DNA from: Leucaena leucocephala
Lineage: Eukaryota; Streptophyta; Magnoliopsida; Fabales; Fabaceae
Assembly (NCBI GenBank): GCA_037074615.1
Contig: CM073562.1
Coordinates: 5,813,001-5,877,000 of the forward strand
Reading direction: 5' to 3'
Length of the DNA: 64,000 nt
Part shown: positions 22,901 through 33,079 of the stretch, in pieces
Layout: each line of letters opens with the position of its first letter
How positions within the stretch are numbered: the first letter of the stretch is position 1
Program-made: the position numbers and the translations under genes
The notes under the pieces: model-generated
Database searches by the model: none
Told to the model about the DNA's origin: nothing
The model's input: the letters and a program-made list of their open reading frames with translations, nothing else

Positions 22901-25900
22901 ATAATGGTGGATTAAATAACAGAAAGGAGGAAGTAAGAAGTAGTATCTAGAGGAGAACTACATTGAAGACTAAGAGGAATTAGTTAGGCTAGAAAGGATA
23001 AGGGGATGATAGCACATCGAAAAGCAAGGGAATTTTTCTTTCTCAAGGGTGGCAGAAATGATGTTGATATGGATGTGTGCTCATATAAAAACGCTATTAT
23101 ACACAATGATCATATAATGAGGACAAATTAGTGTGGCATCTATTGAGGAGCAAATAGTAGAAAATTGTTTATGATTTGATCATGTGTAAAGAAGGTCATT
23201 AGAAGCACCCGTAAGAAAGGGTAAGCAAATAGTCTTTAGCCCTAGGAAGGGAACTTAAAGAAGTCATTAATCGAGATCTCTAGGTTTACGGCTCATTGGA
23301 AGAATTAGTTCCAAACAAACTCCACTTAATGGAATAAAACTTTTGTTCTTGTTTCATTTTGATGTTAATATGCTAAGTTTCAAGGAGAATTTCAGTTAAC
23401 CACATAACACTAATTAGCCAATCTTTCTAAAACGAAATATCTATGGTAACTTTCAGAAGTCCAATAAGTTTCTTAAATCTCAACGTGATGCCATTATGAA
23501 GCCATTAAACATCATAAACATACTATCATATAAGCTTCAGAAAAAACTTGTTTACAAACAATTTTACCAGGATTCCGCATGGCCAGGGACATCCACTTCT
23601 GCCATCACATTAATGCCTGTGATAAACCATACAAATAATCAATCACAGAACATTTATAATTTAACTGATACAAAATTTAACCTGATAAACATTTACTTTA
23701 TGATTTGCATTATATCAAGAAAGATAAGGCAAAGGAAAAGATAAGTATAGGTGAAGAAATGTAAAAATATTTAACTACCAAAGGATGCTGGCAAAACCTT
23801 CTAAAGGAATTTGAAGATGCCTCACCTCTTCTTTTGGCGAAGCTTTACATCCACGCGTGGTGATACATGCAAAGAAAAAAAGGAGTTGCTAATGATAAAT
23901 TAAGAATGCCAACTCACAAAAACATCATAACAAGCATAGAAAATTGATGAAACGACTGGCAAAGAAAACCTATTTTGGGATTACTGCGATTGTATTAGAA
24001 ATCTGGAGAATAAAACTGATATGTATTCATGTTCTGTATGCACTGATATATAGACGAGGGAAGGGGAATCCAGGCAATAATGATGTGAGCCTGATATCTC
24101 GGGATTACAATGAATTCTAATCAATAATGAAATCAAGAGAATAAAATCTAATCCCTTAAATCTCTCTCTACTCCTATAATTTCGGTTATCTACCCTTCCC
24201 CTCAAGTTAGACCATAGATATCATACATGTCTAACTTGCTAATGAAATATTCCAACTTTTCTTTCCCTAATGCTTTTGTGAGTATATCTACTATTTGATC
24301 TTTCGAGGGGATATATCTGAGTTCAACGATTCCTTCGTCAATCTTTTCTCTAATAAAATGATTATCGACGTCTACATGTTTCATTCGATCATGTTGAACT
24401 AGATTGTGAGATATGTTTATAGCCAGCATATTCTCATAACAAAGTGTAATGTGCAAGTTCGTAGGTAGTTTCAATTCCTCTAGCATTCGCTTTACCCAAA
24501 TTCCTTCACAAACTCCAAGTGCTATGGCTCTAAATTCAGCTTTAGCATTGCTCCAGGCTACTAAATTTTGTTTCTTACTTCACCATGTAACCAGGTTTCC
24601 CCACACAAAGGTGAAATATCCAGAGGTTGACTTTCTGTCCTCTTGATTACTTGCACAAGCATCAGTAAATATTTCTGTAGATCTTTGTTCTGACCTTCTA
24701 AATAGGAGGCCTTGTCCCGGTGACCCTTTTAGATCCTTGAGCAACCTATAAACCTCATTCAGGTGCTTTTGCTTTGGATTGTGAGAATATTGACTTACTA
24801 CACTAACAGCAAAGGCAATGTCTGCCCGTGTATGTGACAAGTAAATCATTTTTCCCACTATGCATTGATATCTCCTTAGATCTACTTCCTTTCCCAGGTC
24901 CTCATCTTCCCTTTATCAATTCTTATTGGGGTATTACTGGGTTTACAGCCCAACATTCCTGTCTCCTTCAAAAGATCCATAATGTATTTTCTTTGTGAGA
25001 TGTAGATTCCTATCTTTGACCTAACGACCTCCATCACAAGAAAGAATTTCATTTGTCCCAAATCTTTGACCTGAAAATCCTAGTTTAACACCCTTTTAAT
25101 ACGTTCAATTTCCACTAAATCATCCCCTATAAGGATAATGTCATCCACATATACTGCTAGTATAATTATTTTCCCTTTTAACTGTCTGGAGAACAAAGTA
25201 TGGTCACTCTGACCATGAGCATATCCCTGTGTTCTCAAAGGGCGGGTAAATCTTTCAAAAAATGCTCGAGGAGGCTATTTGAGCCCATACAGGGATTTCA
25301 TGAGTTTGCAGACCTGGTTTTCCTTCTTACTTGGAAACCCTAGAGGCAGCTTCATGTACACTTCTTTTATTTCCCTATTCAAGAATGCATTTTTTATATC
25401 CATTTGATGTAGCGGCCAATATAGGTTAGCAGACAAGGGCAATAAGATTATGATAGTATTCAGTTTTGCCACTGGTGCAAATGTCTTTAAATAGTCCATA
25501 TCATATACCTGTGAGAAACCTTTCACAACTAGATGTGCTTTGTATTTGTCTAAGTTCCCATCAACAGTGTACTTTAGTGTGTTACATCCCACTAGTTTCT
25601 TTCTTTTATGCAGTTCAACAACCTCCTAAGTGCCATTCATTTCTAGAGCTTTCATTTCCACCATGATAGCTTGCCTCCAATGGGGGTTGGCGAGTGCTTC
25701 ATTTATGTTATTGGGTATCTCAACCTGGTCCAAACGAGAAATGAAAGTACAATAGTGGGAGGCAAGAGCCTTATATGAAACAAACCTCTCAATGGGATGT
25801 TAGGTGCATGTCCTAGGGTGTTTTTGTAATGTAGTAGCTCAAGGTCATCTTGTGTGGGCACATCTTTCCTTACTTCTTCTAGGCCTATTTCTAGTTCAGA

Positions 25901-28900
25901 TTCATGAGTTGTATCATTTGTCTGAGGAGTCTTATCTGTCATGTGTCGACGTGTGTAGGTTTTACCCTACCTGTTTATGTCTCCCTCATAACTGGTGTTC
26001 TCTTGACTCTCAAGTATAGGTGTTGGGTCAGTTATGATGACAACTTCAAGATCTGAGTTACTAGACAGTTCAGGTTCAGATTGTGACTGAGATAATGAGT
26101 TGGACTTGGGCTCAGGTTATGATATTTGAAATTCTCTCCAATTCTCCCTTGAATTGAAGGCGAAGGGTAATAAGGGATGGTTTCAAGAAAGGTGGTGCCA
26201 CAAGTGAGATAGAGGCATTTAGAGATGGGGTCATAACATTTGTACCTTTTCTGTGTCTTGACGTGTCCCAAAAAGATACACTTAGTGGCTCTAGGTTCTA
26301 GTTTAGTGGCTTGATGAAGACAAACATAGGTGGTGCACCCAAATACTCGGAGGGGAAGAGTGTTTTCTAGGTAAGGATGGTTAAAGTGAGCCTGTAAGAC
26401 CTGTAATGGTGTGTGGAAGGAGAGTGATTTGCTAGGCATACGGTTGATAAGGAAGGAAGCCTAAAGAATTGCATAGCTCTAGTACAATGAGGGAAAATTG
26501 CTACTAAACATCATGGCTCTATCTGTCTCAAGGAGGTGACGGTTTTCTCTCTCAGCAATGCCATTTTGTTAAGGATTATGAGGACAGGAACTTTTATGTA
26601 GGATGTCATGGTCGGTCAAGAAGGTGGAGAGTGTTTGATTGAAGTATTTAGTCCCATTGTCAGTATGAAGGATTTGAATATTTTTATGAATTGAGTTTGG
26701 ATCATGTTATAAAACTTAATGAAGGTTTGTGGGACTTGGGTTTTATCGGTTAAAAGAAAGACCCAACTGACATGGATGTGATCATCAATGAATGTTATAA
26801 ACCACTTAGATTGGGTGCGATTTGGGACCCAGGATGGACCCTATAAGTTGTTGTAGATTAGTGAGAATGGTTTAGAGGATAGGAAGCACTAGGAAAGGAA
26901 ATGCGGTAGTGCTTGGCAATTTCACAAGAGTCACAATGAAAATTGAAAGGCTTTTTATTATTGCAAATGGAAGGAAGCATAGTAGTCATGTAATGAAAAA
27001 TTAAGATGTCCTAATTGTTTATGCTATAGTTCTATTTCACTAGTTTGAGGGAGAGACACGGCCTTACAAGATCAGAAAGTCAGATTATCACAATCATTCA
27101 GATAGTATAGCCTCTCAAACTCCTTAACAACGTCAATTGTCGTCCCCGTGGACAGGTCTTGAAAAAAGCAATGAGTGGCAGAAAAATTAGCATGACTATG
27201 CTTATCTCGAGGCAATTGGCTAACAAACAACAAATTGCACTTTAAATTTGAAACATATAGAACAACATTCAATGTTAAAGAATCAGTGACTCTAATATTC
27301 CCAATACCCATAGCAACAGATGTGGAAGCATCGACAATTTTTATAGTAAGCTGAGATTTAGTAGGGACATATGTGGTGAACAAGGAGCGATTATCAGTGA
27401 TATGGTCTGAGGCACCTGAGTCAACTATCCAAATGGGACCAGAATTCGTACCTTTAATGGTAGCTAAAGCTTTAAAAAATTTACCTCGTTGAACCACACT
27501 AGCAGTAGACTGCTTATTTTCTAGGGCTGCCAACCTTTCCAAAATTAGAGTCAACTGGTCAATGGCAGTAGAGGAAGAAGCCACGTCATCCTGCTTAGTC
27601 ACTTCAGCCACATGTCCTCTCGGTTTACCTTTCTTAGGCTTCCAATCCGAAGGCTTTCTATGAATATCCCAGCATGTCTCCTTAGTATGCCCTATTTTCT
27701 TGCAAAGTTCACGATCCAAGTGGCGTTGGGCATTGGCACGAGTCGCAAGTCCATAGGCTTCAACCTGTGCTGCGTGAGGTGGGTCTAGGAGAATAACCTG
27801 TTGCCGAGATTCTTCATATCTCAGGATGGTGAATGCATTGCGAATGGAAGGCAGTGGTTCTCGAGTAAGGATCTATCTTCTGACATCTTCATACACCGAG
27901 TAGAGCCCAGCGAACAACTCATACAGTCTTCCTCCTCTATTTCTTGCTGTCAGGGGCATCACCGCGCACTTCCAAGTTCTGTCCTTCAGTTGATCTAGCT
28001 CCTGGCACAGCACTATTTTTTCAAGCTAGTACTCGTTCAATGATCGAGTTCCCTGTTTTGCCTACCACAACTGTGATCCAAGGTCAAAAAGAACATAGGA
28101 GTTAGCCTTATTACCATAGGAATATCTTACTGCCTCCCATATTGCTTTGGCTGATGGTAGGAACATGTAACTCTTCTTGATGCCCACCTCAATAGCATTA
28201 ATGAGCCACGACGACACTAGCAAGTTATTAGACTGCCACATCCTCTGCGCCTGAGTGTCCCCAACTGCAGGAGGTTCAATGGTCATGAAGTTGAGTTTGT
28301 CTTGACTATCAATGGCCAGTTTCATTGAATGTGCCCATTCCATATAATTTTCGCCAGTGAGCTTCTCGAACACCAGCATTGCCAACAACCCATCCATGTT
28401 GACAACTATCAAGGACCCATGCCTAGAGACTCTCTCAGTGTGATCGTGCAACACCATAGATGAGACAGACAAAGCTTCCCAAGTATGCTTTGATACCATG
28501 TGATTGTATTGGCAATCTGGAGAATAAAACTGATATGTATTCATGTTTTGTATGCACTGATATATACAAGGGAGAAAGGGAACCAAGGAAGTAACGATGT
28601 GAGCCTGATATCTCGGGATTACAATGAATTCTAATCAATAATAAAATGAAGGCAATACAATCTAATCCCTTAAATCTCTCTCTATTCCTATAATTTCAGT
28701 TATCTACAATTACACTAACATATTTTCCATTCATCACAACTCTTCCTTATTCTACATTATCACCCCTTGAATTTCTTGTTGCTTCCATTGTTTTCAGTAC
28801 AAGATTGGCTAGGATTTCAACGCTATTGATGGGTTTTAAGTATACACTTTTTTCCTTGTTGCAACATTAAATACAGTTAAATAATTTGACTGAAATAAGG

Positions 28901-31900
28901 AACATTAATGGACTTGACAGTAAATTTCTTTCAATATGCACATGTGAATCAATTCCCTTATTAAAATGTTATGGATGACATGCATGGAAATCTTTAAAAC
29001 CTAAATAAGTAGATGAAATAAATTGAGTCTTACTTGACAATTTCATATGCATCCTCTATTGTGTAACGCTCCCACTTAGTATAAGAACCATTCCATAGTT
29101 TTGGATACGTTGGCACCTCAAGAGGAAATGACTGCTTATCTATGATGTGCCAATGCAGTACATTCTACTGAGTATAATGTTTTATATCCGCATTACATGA
29201 ATGACATGAATTAGAATAATAAGACATACTAGTTAGAAGAATTCATTGGTTTCCAAATTTGACAAAGATGGAAAAATTAAAAGAAACTATAAAATTTATC
29301 TTACAAGCTTAGCATAGGCCATGGATTCAATTATCTGCTTAATTACATCAATTGGAAAATAGTGCCTTGACGTATCTGTAGAACATATATAAAATAATGA
29401 TATACATATATATATATATATATATATATCAATAACTACAGCATGTAATTGATCACAAAAGAATTATCTTTCCATCAAACTTTAGGCTCACCTAACAGAA
29501 GCCCACGGTATGCAAATCTGGGCTTATCTCGGATGGACCAAGGTGCATTATGTATTTGAACTGTTTTGCTTGTATAATTAAAAGAACATAACTGGCTGAA
29601 TGTCTGGTGCATCATAGAAAAGAGAGGAGGAAATTTACAGAACTAGGTCATGCATAGCTAAAAAGGAATAACAAGGTTAAAATGAAGGTAATAGAAGCAT
29701 CACCATATTAAATTGCTGAACACCACTTAGTATACATGAACAGAGCAGAGTAGTCAAGATCAATAATGTAAGGATACAAGAAATGAAGTTTCTTTCTATT
29801 AAGCTCACAACTTCCTAGTCCAAAAGAACGAAAAAAACAAAAAAGAAAAAAAAATGGAGGATGAAGATTAGTCTCAAATCTTATTTTGCTACTTTTCCTT
29901 TCTCTAATGAAATTATTTTTTCAACCTAAAAATAAATACACGTTTGAAAAGTTACAATAAAGAATCAATACCATAATTCATCTAAAGTAGTTTTAACCCC
30001 TAAAATAAAATCAGGAAAGAAACGTCATGAATGAATCCCATCTTTTTGTAGACAGAAATAACATAATTTTAAACAAATTTGACCGTTGAGTGATCCGAAT
30101 AGTTTAGATCTATTCAGAATATTTGTTTAATATTTCTGACGAGAGAAATCCATTCAAATCAATTGAACAATCAAGATTTAAACAAAACGGGTCATTTTCC
30201 CACCAAGAAAATGAGAGAACTCACAAAAGTTTAGCCTTAAATAAGAAAAGCCACGCAAAGACCCCAAACATCACAAATTTATAAAATAAGTATTTTTTTC
30301 TCTTCTTTTTATTTTTCTGCTCACTTATTTGTACTTCTTTCCTCTCTCCAAAACATCTCCTTCACACCAAAGAAAATACATATACCAGAAGCTACAGTGA
30401 AGACAAAAAATCATACTTTTATCCAAAAATTGTGTAAATACCTCTCATCATACCGTGAAAACAAGGCAACAAAGTCCAAAGCATCACAGATTTAGCTTCA
30501 AACAAGAATAACCTACTCTCCATTTAATTCTCCTTCTCTACACCATCACCCCCGAGACCCCTCCTACACTTCAACAACCCCCCCCCCAACAAAGAAAAAA
30601 AAAAACAGAGAGACGGGAGAAGTTTGAGCCGGTGAACTTGCAGGCCTGAATTGCAGAATGAAATTCAATGCATATACGTACCTCTAATGCACGCACCGCA
30701 CCATAAATAGTATTTGCCTACAATAAACGAAATGAAAAAAAAAATAATGTATGACCATCTGGCAATGATTATATTACAGCACATGGTGTTATGGGTAAAG
30801 CTACAGAATAAAACACGTGTGGCACTTAATCTCTTTATCAGTTTGTGACTCCAATGTCAAGAAGTGAAGCATGATTCTACCTCATCATTCGTTAAAATTA
30901 CTCCAGCCAACTAGCGCTTAAGTAAATTACTAATAATCGAAACATGCCAGCCAAAATGGTGAACATGAGACAGGGGCGTTATACATCATGCAAAATAAGA
31001 AAATGACTTGCTCTTGATAGAGGCAGGAAAGTATGGCATTCAAGAAGGGAAAAAGAGAACTTATTTTCAAAAAGGAAGGGAAATATTGCTTCTTTCCGGT
31101 GGTAAAAGGGAGGGAAAGTATAAACCTGATAACTACAACAAACCAACGGTTCTCATTAATAGTAATCCATGGAATGCATCAACAACTGAGAAATTTTGAT
31201 CAGCAAATACAACTGCAGAATAGCATTTGAAGGAAGAAAAACTGTTCGAAGTCACTGCATCGTCATATACAAATAAAATTCTCTACCTGGTTGTCCATGA
31301 AGAATAGTTCTAATACCATTTAAGAGAAAATTAAAGTAAACACAAAAAAGCCACAATAGTGATTATTAATATGGTACCTCAATCGTCACATTCCCATGAC
31401 AGGACTGCCCCACGGCCTGTGAGACGAGCAAAGTATAGCTTTCATCAACTCCAAGTTGAAGCTGCAAGAAAGGAGACCTATCATAGACTCAAAATCATTT
31501 TTAAAACAATATAAACCCATTACCATTAGCAAATGTAACCGACCTTGTCACTGTTGGAACGAACAGTAATCTTCACTTCATTAATATCATAAACAACTTC
31601 CCTCAATTTTCTACGATAACCAGTCGAACGGCCAACAATGTTCTTGAATATAATCTTTCTATATCTATCAAATGCAGCTCGAACAAGACGAGAGCGACCA
31701 TAGCCGGCTGCAGGAAGAGAGAGACCAGGATTCACAGAAAGCACCTTATCCCCAAAAGTGAATTCCGCAGGCAGAGGCCAAATGTATAACGGAGACTCAT
31801 TTGGTTGAGACTTGGGTCCATCTTCATCCTCCATAGCTTGAGAAAAGCAGAAAGCACAAGAAATGATGAAGAATAAGTACAGAATTGCAGAGAGCCATCT

Positions 31901-31918
31901 GGGAATGCAGAGAAACAT
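10920..31918 (-). CDS. HEXO1: Beta-N-acetylhexosaminidase (GH20, plant HEXO1-like), 15 exons
   Basis: The enzyme removes terminal N-acetylglucosamine from N-glycans, usually in the vacuole. Exons on the minus strand: 31918-31544, 31461-31378, 30717-30682, 29603-29492, 29375-29305, 29164-29034, 23842-23826, 23616-23568, 19149-19049, 18333-18274, 16586-16553, 12495-12397, 12129-12070, 11979-11729, 11089-10920. All introns are GT-AG and the phases join without a stop: 1650 nt, 549 aa, the usual family length (~540). A hydrophobic signal (residues 6-28) opens the protein. Then come the GH20b domain, LQLGVDESYTLLV, HWHIIDKQSFPLEVP, AEVDVPGHAESW, the catalytic Asp-Glu pair in HLGGDEVNT (D341, E342), VCMWGE and WPRAAAAAERLW. 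Introns 6, 8, 10 and 11 carry transposable elements, which stretch the gene to 21 kb. The exact HEXO subclass is inferred; HEXO1 versus HEXO3 needs a tree. Confidence 0.93.
13720..13975 (+). mobile_element. 3' end of a Gypsy-type element (PPT and LTR start)
   Basis: The sequence reads GAGGGCAAGGATTTTATG, which resembles the last pol codons of plant Gypsy elements. It continues into a polypurine tract AGGGGGGAG (13751-13759) and then TGATACGTGGCAC, a TG LTR start at 13764. The right LTR border is uncertain; CA at 13973 is one possibility. No 5' LTR or coding domain could be read upstream, so this is a truncated relic inside intron 11. Confidence 0.5.
15026..15480. mobile_element. MITE, Harbinger-like (TSD TTA)
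   Basis: A 455-bp insert in intron 11 is flanked by TTA on both sides (15023-15025, 15481-15483). Its ends are weak inverted repeats around TGTTTGG / CAAACGA. The inside has GGAGGGG runs on the left and CCCCTCC runs on the right, and TACCTTGTTTGG occurs twice, suggesting nesting or duplication. It encodes no transposase. Confidence 0.5.
17325..17615 (+). repeat. Left LTR of the TRIM-like element
   Basis: A 291-bp TG..CA repeat about 90% identical by eye to 17996-18264, with a small extra stretch near CTATATAAATGCTTATTTG that the right copy lacks. That stretch contains a TATA-like CTATATAAA, a plausible element promoter. Confidence 0.75.
17996..18264 (+). repeat. Right LTR of the TRIM-like element, abutting exon 10 donor
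   Basis: A 269-bp TG..CA repeat. Its last base (18264) is directly followed by the nine bases that form the start of intron 10 on the gene strand (18273-18265, GTTAGTCAG). So the LTR begins at intron position +10. Confidence 0.75.
19631..19837 (+). repeat. 5' LTR of intron-8 Copia
   Basis: A 207-bp TG..CA repeat followed at once by the primer site TGGTATCAGAGC. It matches 22453-22638 but keeps a ~20-bp stretch near CCTAGGATATTATTG that the 3' LTR lacks. Confidence 0.9.
19850..20090 (+). repeat. GC-rich imperfect tandem repeat in the Copia leader
   Basis: Two related units start at GTGTCGCCACAGTAGCTTC (about 19852) and GTGTCGCCAAAGTAGCTTC (about 19996). Both end in (A)CGGGT(A/C)ACCTAGCAACGCG. 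The unit is about 100-145 bp with an indel. It is far more GC-rich than its surroundings. Confidence 0.65.
20085..20618 (+). pseudogene. Copia integrase C-terminal part and linker
   Basis: The frame contains PQQNGIVEQ at about 20099, which keeps the integrase catalytic Glu context. It continues with HTLSSFWGDAILTATHLINCLPN, LPLRVFGYSVFVH and KCVFLGYSNSHKGYRCYNP, the standard Copia block after the integrase core. The catalytic D residues are absent because the upstream part is deleted. Confidence 0.85.
21002..21799 (+). pseudogene. Copia reverse transcriptase, broken
   Basis: Piece one (to 21376) has FSQTYGIHYNETFAPVAK, DIKNAFLNGELREEVYM and KKSIYSLKQSP. A TAG at 21374-21376 replaces the usual W of A-W-F. 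Piece two (from 21425) has the catalytic YVDD in VYVDDIILT and the KDLGKMKYFLVMEVARS block. The frame is then lost into a lysine- and glutamate-rich nonsense tail. So RT is interrupted at least twice. Confidence 0.87.
21793..22485 (+). pseudogene. Copia RNase H domain
   Basis: The piece has RPNIAFAASVASQHMHAPKKK, then FTDADWVGDQNNSRSTSRYC with the first catalytic Asp. It continues with WQSQKQRVVAKSSAEFE, where the usual A-E-A/Y-R is changed, YCDNKAA with another Asp, and RTKHVDVNKHFIRE with LPK near the end. This is a near-complete RNase H with a frame offset from RT. It ends a few bases inside the 3' LTR. Confidence 0.87.
22453..22638 (+). repeat. 3' LTR of intron-8 Copia
   Basis: A 186-bp TG..CA repeat preceded by the polypurine tract CTTGAGGGGAAG. 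It is shorter than the 5' LTR by an internal deletion of about 20 bp. Confidence 0.9.
22644..23567 (-). other. Rest of hexosaminidase intron 8
   Basis: About 0.9 kb between the Copia TSD and exon 8. No element end or coding region is recognised. Confidence 0.5.
23826..23842 (-). CDS. HEXO1: 17-nt microexon 7 of the hexosaminidase gene
   Basis: The exon lies between AAAG acceptor and GTGAGG donor. It supplies the residues FAKRR that link EIV of exon 6 to GINVMAEVDVPGHAE of exon 8 and moves the phase from 2 to 1, exactly as both neighbours need. The family sequence at this place is FAK-x-RGINV. The 5.2-kb intron before it holds a whole Copia element. Confidence 0.85.
23985..24194 (-). repeat. 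3' LTR of intron-6 Copia
   Basis: A 210-bp repeat beginning TGCGATTGTATT on the plus strand. Its right end is TACC where the other copy has TACA, so the terminal TG on the element strand has become GG. Confidence 0.92.
24202..24858 (-). pseudogene. Copia RT end and RNase H
   Basis: Pieces at 24858-24580 (MIYLSHTRADIAFAVSVVSQ, IFTDACASNQEDRKSTSGY) and 24486-24202 (VQHDRMKHVDVDNHFIREK, SKDQIVDILTKAL) are consecutive parts of RNase H. The D-A-D-W site reads D-A-C-A with a small deletion, so the domain is inactive. It ends next to the polypurine tract. Confidence 0.86.
25275..25592 (-). pseudogene. Copia reverse transcriptase N-terminal part
   Basis: The piece has YKAHLVVKGFSQVYDMDY, FAPVAKLNTI, HQMDIKNAFLNREIKEVYM and CKLMKSLYGLK. 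The rest of RT, with an intact VYVDD read from about 25160, follows in another frame, so the domain is frameshifted near 25275. Confidence 0.85.
26032..27071 (-). pseudogene. Copia integrase, decayed
   Basis: Between 27071 and 26440 the minus strand still gives integrase pieces in shifting frames. From 26439 a 135-codon frame has LPLRVFGCTTYVCLH, KCIFLGHVKTQKRYKCYDP and CLYLTCGTTFLE, the block after the integrase core. No continuous catalytic core remains. Confidence 0.75.
27072..27719 (-). pseudogene. Copia gag end and protease
   Basis: The piece opens with a damaged zinc knuckle (CKKIGHTKETCW, one Cys-x2-Cys ligand lost). It continues with basic residues KPKKGKPRGH, then the protease site IWIVDSGASDHIT with the catalytic D-S-G-A. 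After that comes VLYVSNLKCNLLFVSQL, leading to the pre-integrase region. Confidence 0.85.
28062..28586 (-). pseudogene. Copia gag N-terminal part
   Basis: The useful part begins after the LTR at about 28450. It has FEKLTGENYMEWAHSMKLAI, then MWQSNNLLVSSWLINAI and FLPSAKAIWEAVRYSYG, which is the retrotransposon gag (UBN2-type) pattern. The first ~30 codons of the open frame are LTR sequence and not real coding. A stop follows near 28062. Confidence 0.82.
28487..28498 (-). other. Primer binding site of intron-6 Copia
   Basis: The minus strand reads TGGTATCAAAGC, one base from the initiator tRNA-Met complement TGGTATCAGAGC, and starts at the base after the LTR. Confidence 0.85.
28499..28708 (-). 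repeat. 5' LTR of intron-6 Copia
   Basis: A 210-bp TG..CA repeat. On the minus strand it is followed directly by the primer site (28498-28487). Confidence 0.92.
29405..29429. repeat. (TA)n microsatellite
   Basis: About 12 TA units lie within hexosaminidase intron 4, upstream of exon 5. Confidence 0.85.
31544..31918 (-). CDS. HEXO1: Hexosaminidase exon 1 with signal peptide
   Basis: The 125 codons start at the ATG at 31918. The first 30 residues are strongly hydrophobic (WLSAILYLFFIISCAFCF), a signal peptide or anchor for the secretory route. They are followed by LYIWPLPAEFTFGD, the conserved opening of plant hexosaminidases. The exon ends in AAG with a GTCGGT donor, so the open frame running four codons further is intronic. 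Confidence 0.9.
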
Positions 31919-32599
31919 GGCTGTGATAGTGAACTTCAGAGGAGAGAAGAATAACCAAGAGATGAAGCGTTTGTTATAGCTATTTAACGTGAATGTGAGG
32001 GTGATTGAGGAATTAGAAACTTAAAATACGAAGAGGAATCAGAAGAAAGAAATGGTAATTTACACATTAGGTGGGTGTACATGAAAAGTAAAGAATAATT
32101 TAAGATACGAGACAAGAACAAAGGGAGTGGGCACCACTATCTTTTTCCGCTAAAAGCCCTTCTTTTCGAAAGAGGAAATTAACTTCTTCCCCGACGTTTC
32201 TGAGTGTAGCCAAATGGAAAAGGCATCTCTTTTAGCTTCTTCTGATGCATCGTGTGCCACAGACGCTTATGGAAAAGGTTAATAGAAATACAAATAAAGG
32301 AATGGAAGAAACAATAAGAATCTTCCGTTCAAAAGAAAAAAGCAAGAGAATAGATAATTACGGACAATAAATGGGTTTTGAGAGAGGGAGAGGGAGATGT
32401 GGGAACTGCAGAAAAGACGAGAGATGCGATCGAGAAGAGAAAAATGAAGGAAGAAGGAAAAGAAGAGGCGGTGAAAGAGTGGAATCTCCATCCCAAGCAG
32501 CGCTTAGAACGGTCACCCCCTCGTTCAACAAGAAAAACAGGGATGAAAGTGCGGGAACATGAATAGGCAAAAAATAAATAAAATAAAATAAAATAATTA

Positions 32600-32630
<31 letters not shown>

Positions 32631-33079
32631 TTATTTGAACGACTAAACTTATAAATAAACTTAACCATGTCCTTCATTTCAGTACTTTTGCTCCGAACGG
32701 TGCAGATTACATATTATTTGACGCTCCAGATTTATTTTGTTAAAACACATCGTTTTGAATGTCTAGATCAAAGCGTGGCATTTTGAGCTTTTCAACGGCC
32801 ATGATTCAGGTTATCCTAGTCATCTTCCATGTCAACAATTTTGTCCTGGTACATGTCATCACTCTGCCATGTCGATGTCATAGTCATCCACCATGTCATC
32901 TTTTTCGTCCTAGTCATCCAACATGTATCATGCTCTCATACGCTCATACCTACCACAGGAGCACAATTTATTTTGTATTTAATTTTTTTAAACATCCATA
33001 TTTTATCAATCTATTTTTTTTTATAACAGGTGAATGTTCGAGTAATTTCAGTCTGAAACATAAAATTTTAGATTGACTA
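31919..33079 (-). promoter_or_regulatory. 5' flank of the hexosaminidase gene
   Basis: The gap between the hexosaminidase ATG and the next coding-like relic must hold its promoter and 5' UTR. On the gene strand a TTAAATAG stretch (about 31986-31979) is the only TATA-like motif close to the ATG, and it is weak. The A/T palindrome is at 32570-32635. A stretch at 32816-32935 repeats (C)ATGTCATC-like words, of unknown meaning. Confidence 0.35.
32570..32635. repeat. Long A/T inverted repeat (AAAAT/ATTTT runs)
   Basis: AAATAAAATAAAATAAAAT is followed at once by the complementary ATTTTTATTTTTATTTT-type run. The block of about 66 bp can fold back on itself. It lies about 650 bp upstream of the hexosaminidase ATG. 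Confidence 0.7.

Larger units (their letters stand above)
23985..28708 (-). mobile_element. Copia element with both LTRs in intron 6 (TSD ATTAC)
   Basis: LTRs at 23985-24194 and 28499-28708, each 210 bp, are flanked by ATTAC on both sides (23980-23984 and 28709-28713). On the minus strand the primer site TGGTATCAAAGC follows the 5' LTR, and the polypurine tract CTTGAGGGGAAG precedes the 3' LTR. The 4.7-kb element carries gag, protease, integrase, RT and RNase H in order, all with frameshifts or stops. It lies in the same direction as the hexosaminidase gene. The LTRs differ at roughly 20 of 210 positions by eye, so the insertion is old. Confidence 0.95.

Noticed and set aside
32816..32935. 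Repeated CATGTCATC words as a regulatory array
   Set aside because: Spacing is irregular and no known factor site is matched; left as a note only.
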